DNA of 8,815 bases from DATKHR01 sp035510155 (GTDB taxonomy: Bacteria; Acidobacteriota; Vicinamibacteria; Vicinamibacterales; CAVVIG01). Positions 1 through 6,949 of this stretch are shown here, piece after piece. The notes beneath the pieces were generated by a model. That model worked only from the letters and a program-made list of their open reading frames with translations, did no database searches and was not told the origin of the DNA. Numbering within the stretch: position 1 is the stretch's first letter; each line of letters starts with the position of its first letter. The stretch covers positions 1 through 8,815 of the forward strand of contig DATKHR010000284.1 in NCBI GenBank assembly GCA_035510155.1, given 5' to 3'. The position numbers and the translations under genes were made by a program.

Positions 1-242
1 ACGCCTTCAGCTTTCTGGACGGAAGACGATTCATCCTGATCGCGTCGGCCGCCGACGGACTGACTGCGTCTTCGGACGCGCCGGGCACGATCGTCGAGAG
101 CGAAGGCGATCGATTGGTCGTCGCAACCGGCAATGGCGCCCTTCGGCTGTTGCAGATCCAGCCGGAGGGCAAGCGATCGATGTCGGTGCGGGACTTCCTG
201 GCCGGCCACCGGACGGCGCGCGGCGCGCGCTTCTCGCCGTGA
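1..242 (+). CDS. fmt: Methionyl-tRNA formyltransferase, C-terminal end (5' part outside window)
   Basis: Only the last ~79 residues are in the window, read with codons starting at position 3 and stopping at TGA 240–242. Fmt transfers a formyl group from 10-formyl-tetrahydrofolate to Met-tRNA(fMet) in the cytoplasm to make the initiator tRNA. The visible part matches the small C-terminal tRNA-binding beta-barrel of the family: a stretch resembling PGTIVE, then GALRLLQIQPEGKRSMSVRDFLAG, the typical 'L-Q-x-x-G-K-(K/R)-x-M-x-x-x-D-F-L-x-G' ending, and a short basic tail. The catalytic N-terminal domain is not visible. The stop overlaps the next gene's GTG start by 4 bases (GTGA), and fmt–rsmB is a common bacterial gene pair, which supports the call. 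Confidence 0.88.
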   Translation, partial: AFSFLDGRRFILIASAADGLTASSDAPGTIVESEGDRLVVATGNGALRLLQIQPEGKRSMSVRDFLAGHRTARGARFSP

Positions 243-1600
243 TCGCGCCGGCCCGAATCGCCGCGTTGAATACATTGTTGGCCGTTTCGTCCGGCGATAC
301 GGACCTCCCCGCGGCAATCGCCGCGTCTCGCGCGCGCCTTCAGGATGACCGCGACCGCGCGCTGGCGGCGGAGATCGCGACCGGAGTCCAGCGGTGGCGC
401 GCAGCCCTGGATCATCTGATCGTTGTCTTTTCGAGACGAGAGCTTGCGCGTCTGGATCCGGAGGTTGCCGAGATTCTCAGGCTCAGCGCCTATCAATTGC
501 TGCATCTTACGCGGGTCCCCGCGGCGGCGGTGGTGGATGATGCAGTCGAACTGGTGAAGCGTGCGGGCAAGCGGAGCGCGAGCGGGTTCGTCAACGCGGT
601 CTTGCGTACAATTTCACGCCAGCGTGCCAGGCTGCCGCTCCCTCGCCGTCCGTCTGACGCAACCGACAGGCGGGCCGCGCTGGACTACTTCAGCATAACG
701 CTGTCCCACCCGCGGTGGCTTGCCGAGCGTTGGCTCGATCGACACGGGTTCCACGCCGCCGAAGCGTGGATGCGATTCAACAACTCTCCGGCACCGCTGA
801 CGCTACGGTGCAACCGCATCCGCATGAGCCCGGAAGAGCTCGGGACGCGTCTGGACCAAGACGGCGTGAAGGTACGTCCCGGAGCGTTTGCTGCAGACGC
901 CCTGATCGTTGAAGCCGGCCATCCCCTTCGCGGCCAGGGTCTCGACCGGGGATGGTTCGTGATCCAGGACGAGGCGTCGCAGCTCATCGCCTGCCTGGCC
1001 GGGGCGCGGCCCGGAATGCGCGTCCTCGACGCATGTGCCGCGCCCGGCGGAAAGACGACCGCAATGGCAGCTGATATGCACCGGCGGGGCCTCCTCGTCG
1101 CCTGCGACGTGCGCGAACGACGGATCCAGCTGTTGCGGTCGACCGTGACCGCCGCCGACGCCCCCAACGTTGCCGTCGTGCGAAGCGACCTCCTTCGGCC
1201 ATTGCCCTTCGGCCGCCCGTTCGATCTCGTCGTTGTCGATGCTCCCTGTTCCGGCTCGGGGACCTTGCGCCGCGACCCCGACATCCGCTGGCGACGCCGC
1301 GAGGCGGATCTGCCGTCGCTCGCCGCCGCAGAGTTGACGATGTTACGGCATGCGGCAGATGCGGTGGCGCTCGGGGGCCGGCTTGTGTACTCGACGTGCT
1401 CCAGCGAGCCCGAGGAGAACGACGGCGTGGTTGACGCGTTTCTCCGCGGGACCGAGGACTTCGTAGCCCTCGACGCGCACGAAGCGTCACCGGCGCTGCC
1501 GAGCAGCGTGATTGACGACCGAGGGCAGCTTCGGACCGACCCACACCGCCACGGCCTCGAGGCGTTTTTTGGGGCCGTCCTCCAAAGAACGCGTCCCTAA
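239..1600 (+). CDS. rsmB: 16S rRNA (cytosine-C5) methyltransferase RsmB (Sun/Fmu family)
   Basis: 453 residues. RsmB uses S-adenosylmethionine to methylate C5 of a 16S rRNA cytosine (C967 in E. coli). Residues ~1–130 resemble the NusB-like RNA-binding domain seen at the N-terminus of RsmB. The C-terminal Rossmann-fold methyltransferase carries the SAM-binding motif DACAAPGGKT at 264–273. It also carries both cysteines of the RNA m5C enzymes: DAPCSGSG with Cys337 (motif IV) and YSTCS with Cys387 (motif VI, expected nucleophile). The ending (GLEAFFGAVLQR) is also typical. Length is near the family norm (~430–450). The GTG start at 239 is preferred because it overlaps the fmt stop as GTGA; no clear Shine-Dalgarno precedes it, so translation is probably coupled to fmt. 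All key residues are present and the gene looks intact. Confidence 0.95.
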   Translation: MIAPARIAALNTLLAVSSGDTDLPAAIAASRARLQDDRDRALAAEIATGVQRWRAALDHLIVVFSRRELARLDPEVAEILRLSAYQLLHLTRVPAAAVVDDAVELVKRAGKRSASGFVNAVLRTISRQRARLPLPRRPSDATDRRAALDYFSITLSHPRWLAERWLDRHGFHAAEAWMRFNNSPAPLTLRCNRIRMSPEELGTRLDQDGVKVRPGAFAADALIVEAGHPLRGQGLDRGWFVIQDEASQLIACLAGARPGMRVLDACAAPGGKTTAMAADMHRRGLLVACDVRERRIQLLRSTVTAADAPNVAVVRSDLLRPLPFGRPFDLVVVDAPCSGSGTLRRDPDIRWRRREADLPSLAAAELTMLRHAADAVALGGRLVYSTCSSEPEENDGVVDAFLRGTEDFVALDAHEASPALPSSVIDDRGQLRTDPHRHGLEAFFGAVLQRTRP

Positions 1601-1623
1601 CTTGTAGTACGATCTTTGCCTTC

Positions 1624-2346
1624 ATGCCCTTGAAGACCCGCATGTGGAGTGCGGGAAAGCTCGTCGTGCTGGGTGGAGGGCTTGTGGCGACCTACATTGT
1701 GTTTGCTGCGGCCTCCATGCGCCTCGCGCTCAGGGCGCGCGAAGTGCAGGTGCCGAACTTCGCCGGCCGCACCACGAACGAAGCGACGACTATCGCGGCA
1801 GAGGTCGGGTTGGCACTGCGCGTGGACGATACGCGCCGCCCGGACCCCAAGATCGAGGCGGGCCGGATCGTCGCGCAGGAACCCGTTGCCGGGTCGACCG
1901 CGCGCCGCCAGCGGAGCGTCCGCGTCTGGATCAGCGCCGGACAGCGTGCGACGTCAACACCGCTCCTTGTTGGAGAAACGGAGCGGGCCGCCGAGCTGCG
2001 GCTGGCGCAGGACGGGCTGGCGCTCTCGACGGTGTCCGAGATCCGATCTCACGATCTCCCCTCGGATGTAGTCGTCGCTCAACATCCCCCTCCGAAAAGC
2101 GCCGCGGCACAAGTGGCGCTTCTGGTCAATCGGGGCGAGCGCGGCCTCAGCTACGTCATGCCTGACCTCATCGGCGTCAACGGCGATCGGGCAGCCGACA
2201 TCCTTCGTGAGCGCGGCTTCAGGGTCGCGGTGGTCGGCTCCATGCCGTATCCAGGGGTGGCCGCTGGTATCGTCATTCGCCAGAGCCCGCAGGGAGGGTT
2301 TCAGATCGGCCCTGGCGAGCCAATCTCTCTCGAGGTCAGTCGGTGA
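1624..2346 (+). CDS. Membrane-anchored protein with three PASTA domains
   Basis: 240 residues. A single hydrophobic segment at about residues 12–32 follows a short basic N-terminus, giving a predicted signal anchor with the rest outside the cytoplasmic membrane. Three PASTA-like repeats follow: about 41–106 (starts VQVPNFAGRT), 108–172 (starts STPLLVGET) and 176–240 (starts VMPDLIGVN). Each has the usual 'P-x-L/F-x-G ... A ... L ... G-L' opening and a 'V-x-x-Q-x-P ... G' turn. PASTA repeats are known from PknB/StkP-type kinases and penicillin-binding proteins, where some bind muropeptides. No kinase or transpeptidase domain is present, so the ligand and role are unknown. ATG 1624 gives the full anchor; an in-frame ATG at 1642 is also possible, and neither has a strong ribosome-binding site. 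A weak -10-like TACGAT lies at 1608–1613. The stop overlaps the rpe start by 4 bases. Confidence 0.85.
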   Translation: MPLKTRMWSAGKLVVLGGGLVATYIVFAAASMRLALRAREVQVPNFAGRTTNEATTIAAEVGLALRVDDTRRPDPKIEAGRIVAQEPVAGSTARRQRSVRVWISAGQRATSTPLLVGETERAAELRLAQDGLALSTVSEIRSHDLPSDVVVAQHPPPKSAAAQVALLVNRGERGLSYVMPDLIGVNGDRAADILRERGFRVAVVGSMPYPGVAAGIVIRQSPQGGFQIGPGEPISLEVSR

Positions 2347-3038
2347 GCGTGCTCATCGCTCCATCGATCCTCTCGGCAGACTTCGCCGCGCTCGGGACGG
2401 CAATCGCGGCGGCTGAGCGGGGCGGCGCGGATCTCATCCACGTCGACGTTATGGACGGCCATTTCGTGCCCAACATCACGATCGGGCCGCCGGTCGTCAA
2501 ATCAATTCGCCGCGTCGCGACCGTGCCGCTCGACGTGCACTTGATGATCAGCGATCCGGACCGCTACATCGACGCGTTCGCGGAGGCCGGCGCAGCAATG
2601 ATCTCGGTCCACGTCGAAGTACTCCCCCACCTGCACCGGACCGTGCACGCCATTCAGGCGCTCGGCGTGAAGGCAGGCGTCGTGTTGAATCCGTCCACTC
2701 CGGTCGTGACGCTCGAGGATATTGCGGCCGACCTCGACTACGTGCTGGTCATGTCGGTCAACCCCGGCTTCGGCGGCCAGACTTTTATTCCACGTAGCGA
2801 GTCCAAATTACGGCATGTCCGCGCGTTGCTCGATCGGGCGGGCAGTCAGGCCGTTATCGAGATCGACGGCGGTATCGACCACGGGAACGTGGGGCGGGTC
2901 GTGTCGGCAGGGGCCCGCGTCATCGTCGCCGGTTCGGCGGTCTTTCACACTCCAGACCCTGAGCGCGCGACGCGCGAGCTGAAGACGGCGGCTCTCGATG
3001 CCTTGGCGACCGCGTCGCCGACGGGCATTCCGAGTTAG
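2343..3038 (+). CDS. rpe: Ribulose-phosphate 3-epimerase
   Basis: 231 residues. It interconverts D-ribulose 5-phosphate and D-xylulose 5-phosphate in the cytoplasmic pentose phosphate pathway. The sequence is a classic Rpe TIM barrel: the start IAPSILSADF, then HVDVMDGHFVPN with metal and catalytic residues His33, Asp35 and nearby Met37, LDVHLMI with His66, MSVNPGFGGQ, and EIDGGI with Asp175. Length is a little above the usual ~220 because of a short C-terminal tail. The GTG at 2343 is chosen because it forms a GTGA overlap with the preceding stop and has GAGG at 2332–2335, 7 bases upstream. All catalytic residues are visible and the gene appears intact. Confidence 0.97.
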   Translation: MSVLIAPSILSADFAALGTAIAAAERGGADLIHVDVMDGHFVPNITIGPPVVKSIRRVATVPLDVHLMISDPDRYIDAFAEAGAAMISVHVEVLPHLHRTVHAIQALGVKAGVVLNPSTPVVTLEDIAADLDYVLVMSVNPGFGGQTFIPRSESKLRHVRALLDRAGSQAVIEIDGGIDHGNVGRVVSAGARVIVAGSAVFHTPDPERATRELKTAALDALATASPTGIPS

Positions 3039-3043
3039 CCGGC

Positions 3044-3445
3044 GTGACGTCTCCCCGCTCTACTTCGAGCCTGCGCGTGCGGTACGCCGAGACCGACGCC
3101 ATGGGCGTGGTCTACTACGCCAACTATCTCGTCTGGTTCGAGATCGGCCGAGCTGACCTGCTCAGGCAAACGGGCTGGAGCTATCGCGAAATGGAGGCCG
3201 ATGGAGTTTCCCTTCCCGTGGTCGAAGCGCACTGCGAATACAAGCTACCGGCGCGGTACGACGATGAGCTGGAGGTGAGGACGACGGGCAGCATGGTGTC
3301 GCCGGTCCGGCTGCGCTTCGACTACCACGTGGTCAGGTCCGCGGACGGCACAATCCTGGCCAATGGGTATACGGTTCACGCATCGCTCAATCGGTCGGGG
3401 CGTTTGTGCCGCGTGCCGGCGCGCGCACGGGAGCTGTTTTCATGA
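3044..3445 (+). CDS. Hotdog-fold acyl-CoA thioesterase, YbgC/4HBT family
   Basis: 133 residues, the usual size of single hotdog-domain thioesterases. The N-terminal signature RYAETDAMGVVYYANYLVWF (residues 13–32) is the 4-hydroxybenzoyl-CoA thioesterase/YbgC motif, with catalytic Asp18 at the expected place. Members hydrolyse acyl-CoA or acyl-ACP thioesters in the cytoplasm. YbgC of proteobacteria is linked to the Tol-Pal envelope system, but no tol genes are seen here, so substrate and partners are unresolved. The GTG start at 3044 lies 5 bases after the rpe stop; no better start is available upstream without overlapping rpe. The stop overlaps the next gene's start as ATGA (3442–3445), indicating coupling to the epimerase. 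Confidence 0.88.
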   Translation: MTSPRSTSSLRVRYAETDAMGVVYYANYLVWFEIGRADLLRQTGWSYREMEADGVSLPVVEAHCEYKLPARYDDELEVRTTGSMVSPVRLRFDYHVVRSADGTILANGYTVHASLNRSGRLCRVPARARELFS

Positions 3446-4380
3446 ACGCCCTCGTCACAGGCGTCGCGGGATTCATCGGATCGACGCTGGCCGAGCGGCT
3501 CCTGAGCGAGGGGGTGAACGTCGTCGGCATCGACTGCTTCACCGACTACTACCCGCGCGCAGTCAAGGAACGCAATCTGTCGGCAGCGCGAAACCGGCCG
3601 CGGTTCAGATTCGTCGAATCGCGCGTCCAGGACGCCGATCTCGGGGCGCTGCTCGCCGGCTGCACGCACGTATTTCATGTCGCGGCGCAGGCCGGCGTCC
3701 GCAGAAGCTGGGGCCGTTCGTTTGACGCCTACACGGTCAACAACATCGAGGCGACCCAGGTGCTCCTTGAGGCCTGCCGGGATCGGCCGCTCGAGAGATT
3801 CGTGTATTCATCGAGCTCGTCCGTCTACGGCGATCACGTGCCGATGCCGATGCGTGAGGACGCGCTCGCGCAGCCCGTGTCGCCGTACGGTGTCACCAAG
3901 CTGGCCGCCGAGCAGCTTTGCCATCTCTACTTCGCCAATTTCGGCGTACCGACCGTGTCACTCAGATACTTCACGGTCTACGGTCCGCGGCAGCGTCCCG
4001 ATATGGGGTTCCACCGGTTTCTCACCGCGACGCTGCGCGGGGAGTCCATTACTGTGTACGGGGACGGCGAGCAGACGCGTGACTTCACATTCGTCGCCGA
4101 TGCAGTGCAGGCCAACATCGCCGCGGCCGCCAGGGGCGTTCCAGGCCGTGTATACAATATTGGAGGCGGATCACGCGTATCGATCAATCAGGTGCTCGAC
4201 ATGATTGCTCGCGTTACCGGACGCCAGCCGGTGATCATCTCTGAGCCCGACCAAAAAGGAGACATGCGACACACGTACGCTGAAACCTTGCTTGCCCGCA
4301 AGGACCTCGGCTTCGCGCCAACAATCGGGCTCGAAGAAGGGCTGGCCGCGGAGTATAGATGGTTGTCAGACACCCTGTGA
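3442..4380 (+). CDS. NAD-dependent sugar-nucleotide epimerase/dehydratase, GalE/UDP-glucuronate 4-epimerase-like
   Basis: 312 residues. It is an extended short-chain dehydrogenase. The NAD-binding glycine motif is GVAGFIG (residues 7–13), the serine cluster is S123–S127 before VYG, and the catalytic pair YGVTK gives Tyr149 and Lys153. It also has LRYFTVYGPRQRPDMG and RDFTFVAD, typical of UDP-hexose and UDP-hexuronate 4-epimerases. The DYYPRAVKERNL segment resembles UDP-glucuronate 4-epimerases more than plain GalE, but the true substrate cannot be fixed from sequence alone. It should act in the cytoplasm on nucleotide sugars for surface polysaccharide. ATG 3442 is preferred over an in-frame start at 3406: it overlaps the previous stop as ATGA, has GGGAG at 3429–3433, and gives the family's N-terminus exactly. 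The 3' end overlaps bamD. Confidence 0.9.
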   Translation: MNALVTGVAGFIGSTLAERLLSEGVNVVGIDCFTDYYPRAVKERNLSAARNRPRFRFVESRVQDADLGALLAGCTHVFHVAAQAGVRRSWGRSFDAYTVNNIEATQVLLEACRDRPLERFVYSSSSSVYGDHVPMPMREDALAQPVSPYGVTKLAAEQLCHLYFANFGVPTVSLRYFTVYGPRQRPDMGFHRFLTATLRGESITVYGDGEQTRDFTFVADAVQANIAAAARGVPGRVYNIGGGSRVSINQVLDMIARVTGRQPVIISEPDQKGDMRHTYAETLLARKDLGFAPTIGLEEGLAAEYRWLSDTL

Positions 4381-5201
4381 GAGGGCATCACACTCATCGG
4401 CGTTTCTCGCGTGTCGCCAAGGCTCTGGCGCTCATGACACTCGTGATCACCGGCGGTTGCGCGACGGGTTCCTCTCGAACAGTCGTGCCTCCGGGCACGA
4501 GCGAACCGGACAAGTTTCTCTTCGACAAGGGAACGGCCGCGCTGAATGCCAAGAAATGGCTTACGGCTCGCGAATACTTCAAGCAGGTGACCGAAACGTA
4601 CACGCAAAGCACGTACCGGCCGGACTCCAAGCTCGGAATCGGCGACACGTATCTCGGGGAGGGCACGGCGGAAGCGCTCGTCCTTGCGATCAACGAGTTC
4701 AAAGAATTCCTGACGTACTACCCGACGAATCGGCGCGCAGACTACGCACAGTTCAAGCTTGGGATGGCCCACTTCCGCCAGATGCGGGCGCCCGAACGGG
4801 ATCAGACCGAGACGCGCGAAGCGGTTCACGAGCTCCAGACTTTCGTGGATCGGTACGGCGACAGCAGCCTGATGCCGGAGGCCAGTACGAAGCTGCGGCA
4901 GGCCAAGGATCGGCTCGACGGGTCCAGCTACCTCGTGGGGTACTTCTACTACCGGCAGCGTTGGTATATCGGCGCCGCCGATCGTTTCAAGTCTGTCCTC
5001 AAGGACGACCCGGAATACACCAATCGAGACGCGGTGTACTTCTACCTTGCTGAGTCGCTCGTCAAGATGAAGAAGGAAGCCGAGGCGCTCCCCTACTTGG
5101 AAAAGCTGGTTGAGGAGTTCGAGCAGAGCCAGTTCCTGCCGGAGGCGCGCAAGCGCATCAGCGAATTGAAGGCTCTTTCGCAGAACGCGTCACGACAGTA
5201 A
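4359..5201 (+). CDS. bamD: Outer-membrane assembly lipoprotein BamD
   Basis: 280 residues. A basic N-terminus and hydrophobic stretch (about 20–31) end in ITGGC with Cys34, consistent with a type II lipoprotein signal, although Leu is missing at -3. Ala at +2 fits outer-membrane sorting. After a short linker come TPR-like helices: LFDKGTAALNAKKWLTAREY (~48–67), then DYAQFKLGMAHFRQ, LVGYFYYRQRWYIGAADRFKS and VYFYLAESLVKMKKEAEALP. This order and the repeated '(Y/F)-x-x-A-x-x-x-F' pattern match BamD/ComL, which binds BamA and helps insert beta-barrel proteins into the outer membrane. ATG 4359 has GGAG at 4350–4353 and overlaps the epimerase by 22 bases; an in-frame GTG at 4377 would give a 4-base GTGA overlap, so the start is uncertain. 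The gene is a little longer than E. coli BamD (245). Confidence 0.88.
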   Translation: MVVRHPVRGHHTHRRFSRVAKALALMTLVITGGCATGSSRTVVPPGTSEPDKFLFDKGTAALNAKKWLTAREYFKQVTETYTQSTYRPDSKLGIGDTYLGEGTAEALVLAINEFKEFLTYYPTNRRADYAQFKLGMAHFRQMRAPERDQTETREAVHELQTFVDRYGDSSLMPEASTKLRQAKDRLDGSSYLVGYFYYRQRWYIGAADRFKSVLKDDPEYTNRDAVYFYLAESLVKMKKEAEALPYLEKLVEEFEQSQFLPEARKRISELKALSQNASRQ

Positions 5202-5204
5202 GCA

Positions 5205-5262
5205 CTGGTCCCGCTCAGGCCACGCGGTTGTCCCGCGAGACCGTGCTGTCATGCGGGACCAG
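5205..5262. terminator. Nested inverted repeat at the bamD/pgsA convergence (possible bidirectional terminator)
   Basis: A perfect 10-base inverted repeat pairs CTGGTCCCGC (5205–5214) with GCGGGACCAG (5253–5262). Inside the 38-base loop a smaller hairpin pairs CGCGG (5223–5227) with CCGCG (5233–5237). The left arm fills the 13-base gap between the bamD stop and the pgsA stop; the rest lies in the last codons of pgsA. Position between convergent genes suggests a shared terminator or mRNA 3'-end structure. Neither strand has a U-tract after the stem, so a classical intrinsic terminator is not supported. Confidence 0.35.
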
Positions 5263-5853
5263 GCCGTCACGCCGGGGGCTCTCGGCCTGACTCTCGTGGC
5301 GCGAGAAGAGACTGAACCGCCGGAAGTAGTCGGCCGCCGAAACGAGCGCTGCGACGACCACCACCCATAACGCGACTTGACCGATCCACCACAGAAGATC
5401 GACCGCATTTCGCGCCGACGACAGGATCAGCGCCAGGATCGCAACGACCTGCGCGATCATCTTGATCTTGCCAAGCGGCGACGCGGGGATCGCCACACCG
5501 CGCGCGAAGCTCAGCGACCGCAAGCCCGTCACCGCAAATTCGCGCCCGATGATCACCGCGACCATCCACGCCGGCGCGAGCCCCATCTGCACGAGCGAGA
5601 TGAGGGCGGCGGACGTCAGCAGCTTGTCGGCGAGCGGATCGATGACCTGGCCGAGCGGCGTGATCTGTTTGCGCCGCCGCGCCAGGTAGCCATCGGCCCA
5701 ATCGGTCAGCGAGGCTACCGCAAAGATTCCCGCGCCGACGAACTCTGTGGGGATTCCGAGAATCTGTCGGCCCTCGAACTTCGTCAGCAGCACCACCACG
5801 AGCAACGGCACGAGGCAGATGCGCGTGAGCGTCAGCGAGTTCGGCAGGTTCAT
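5215..5853 (-). CDS. pgsA: CDP-diacylglycerol–glycerol-3-phosphate 3-phosphatidyltransferase
   Basis: 212 residues. It is an integral membrane enzyme that condenses CDP-diacylglycerol with glycerol 3-phosphate to give phosphatidylglycerol phosphate, the entry to phosphatidylglycerol and cardiolipin. The CDP-alcohol phosphatidyltransferase motif is complete: D51-x2-D54-G55-x2-A58-R59-x8-G68-x3-D72-x3-D76, which binds metal and CDP. The N-terminus MNLPNSLTLTRI is typical of PgsA rather than phosphatidylserine synthase. Hydrophobic segments surround residues 12–24, 38–50, 77–105 and 120–160. The last ~30 residues form a charged hydrophilic tail longer than usual, part of which is the inverted repeat at 5205–5262. 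It converges on bamD and diverges from the nucleotidyltransferase, so it is probably monocistronic. No strong ribosome-binding site is seen upstream of the ATG. Confidence 0.93.
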   Translation of the reverse strand: MNLPNSLTLTRICLVPLLVVVLLTKFEGRQILGIPTEFVGAGIFAVASLTDWADGYLARRRKQITPLGQVIDPLADKLLTSAALISLVQMGLAPAWMVAVIIGREFAVTGLRSLSFARGVAIPASPLGKIKMIAQVVAILALILSSARNAVDLLWWIGQVALWVVVVAALVSAADYFRRFSLFSRHESQAESPRRDGLVPHDSTVSRDNRVA

Positions 5854-5890
5854 GACCGGCTGTACTCACATGATATCATCGGTGGTTGCG
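5854..5890. promoter_or_regulatory. Divergent pgsA/nucleotidyltransferase intergenic region with 10-base palindrome
   Basis: Only 37 bases separate two divergent start codons, so the promoters of both genes must sit here or extend into the neighbouring coding sequences. The gap contains the perfect palindrome ATGATATCAT (5870–5879). Each half reads TATCAT, a 4-of-6 match to a -10 box, on its own strand. No convincing -35 box is visible at the right spacing on either strand. GGTGG (5881–5885) is a plausible ribosome-binding site for the + gene. The palindrome could be an operator, a shared -10 region, or chance. Confidence 0.3.
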
Positions 5891-6949
5891 ATGAAGGCGA
5901 TCCTGCTCGCGGGGGGCAAGGGCACTCGACTGCGGCCGCTCACGATTCACACACCAAAGCCGATCGTTCCGATCTTCGAGCGTCCGTTTCTCCACTATCA
6001 GCTCGATCTCCTGAAATCGGTTGCCGAGATCGACGAGGTGATTCTGAGCCTCAACTACCAGCCGAGGCGCATCGAAGAAATCTTCGGTAACGGCGGCGAC
6101 TTGGGGCTCGCGCTCCGATACGTCGTCGAGCCCGTGCCGCTCGGCACTGCCGGCGCCGTCCGCTACGCGGGCGAATCGCTGCACGAGTCGGTCGTCGTGT
6201 TCAACGGCGACGTCCTGACGCAGGTGGACCTGGCGGCGGTCATCGCGCTCCATCGCGAGCGCCGGGCAAAGGCAACGATCGTGTTGACGCCCGTCGAGAA
6301 CCCGGCCGCCTACGGGCTGGTGGAAACCGACGCCCAGGGAAACATCCGGCGCTTTCTCGAGAAGCCGAACGCAGACGAAATCACATGCGACACGATCAAC
6401 GCCGGCATCTACATCCTCGAGCCCGACACCTTCGACCGTATCCCGAAGGACACCGCCTGGTCGATCGAGCGAAGCTTCTTCCCGTCGCTGGTTGAGCGGG
6501 GCGAGACGTTCATCGGCTACATCTATCGCGGGTACTGGATCGACATCGGCACATCGGAAAAGTACATGCAGGTGCACCGCGACATCATGGATGGCCGGTA
6601 CGTGTACAAGGGGCTGCCGTTCTCGTCATCGGCGGCTCTCTGCGTGTCGCCCCACGCCAGGGTCGAAGATGGCGCCACGCTCGAAGGACCCTGCTTCCTC
6701 GACGACGGCTCGGTCGTCAAGGCGGGCGCTCGCATCGGTCCGTATGCGGTCGTCGGCCGCCAGTGCCACATCGAAGAAAACGCCGTGGTCGAACACGCTA
6801 TCGTCTGGGCGAACACACGCATCGGCCAGGAGGCCGTCGTCCGCCGCTCGATTCTCGGCAGGCAGGCGCACATCGGGCGCTCAGCCACCGTTAACGAGGG
6901 CGTGGTGCTCGGGGACAAGTCGGTCATTACCGACTACAGCCACGTATGA
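5891..6949 (+). CDS. Sugar-1-phosphate nucleotidyltransferase, mannose-1-phosphate guanylyltransferase-like
   Basis: 352 residues. The N-terminal nucleotidyltransferase domain (about 1–230) has the signature GGKGTRLRP (8–16) and Lys23-Pro24, the metal-binding NGD with Asp107, and EKP with Lys158, which contacts the sugar phosphate. The C-terminal ~100 residues (about 250–350) are hexapeptide-like turns of a left-handed beta-helix (for example VEDGATLEG, IGPYAVVG, IGRSATVNEG). It would make an NDP-sugar from NTP and a hexose-1-phosphate. The overall shape and the mutase partner suggest GDP-mannose, but glucose-1-phosphate thymidylyl- or uridylyltransferase activity cannot be excluded. ATG 5891 is chosen because it starts the family motif directly and follows GGTGG; an in-frame ATG at 5870 and starts inside pgsA would only add unlike residues. 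The stop overlaps the mutase start as ATGA. Confidence 0.87.
   Translation: MKAILLAGGKGTRLRPLTIHTPKPIVPIFERPFLHYQLDLLKSVAEIDEVILSLNYQPRRIEEIFGNGGDLGLALRYVVEPVPLGTAGAVRYAGESLHESVVVFNGDVLTQVDLAAVIALHRERRAKATIVLTPVENPAAYGLVETDAQGNIRRFLEKPNADEITCDTINAGIYILEPDTFDRIPKDTAWSIERSFFPSLVERGETFIGYIYRGYWIDIGTSEKYMQVHRDIMDGRYVYKGLPFSSSAALCVSPHARVEDGATLEGPCFLDDGSVVKAGARIGPYAVVGRQCHIEENAVVEHAIVWANTRIGQEAVVRRSILGRQAHIGRSATVNEGVVLGDKSVITDYSHV

Noticed and set aside
685..1284. 199-codon open frame antisense to rsmB, and a second at 984–1643
   Set aside because: Long antisense frames are expected in GC-rich genes. Their translations are rich in Arg/Ser/Pro, have no family motifs, and lie over a clearly conserved rsmB.
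1601..1623. Strong promoter between rsmB and the PASTA gene
   Set aside because: Only a weak -10-like TACGAT is present with no -35 at proper spacing; the 23-base gap fits read-through within one operon.
3406..3441. Upstream start for the epimerase at 3406
   Set aside because: It would add 12 residues before the Rossmann strand and overlap the thioesterase; ATG 3442 has a ribosome-binding site and an ATGA overlap.
5747..5890. In-frame N-terminal extension of the nucleotidyltransferase into pgsA
   Set aside because: The extra 48 residues are antisense pgsA sequence without family similarity; the family N-terminus MKAILLAGG begins exactly at 5891 after GGTGG.
5377..6090. 237-codon + strand frame antisense to pgsA
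   Set aside because: Low-complexity R/D/H-rich translation with no recognisable domain; it overlaps both the motif-complete pgsA and the start of the nucleotidyltransferase.
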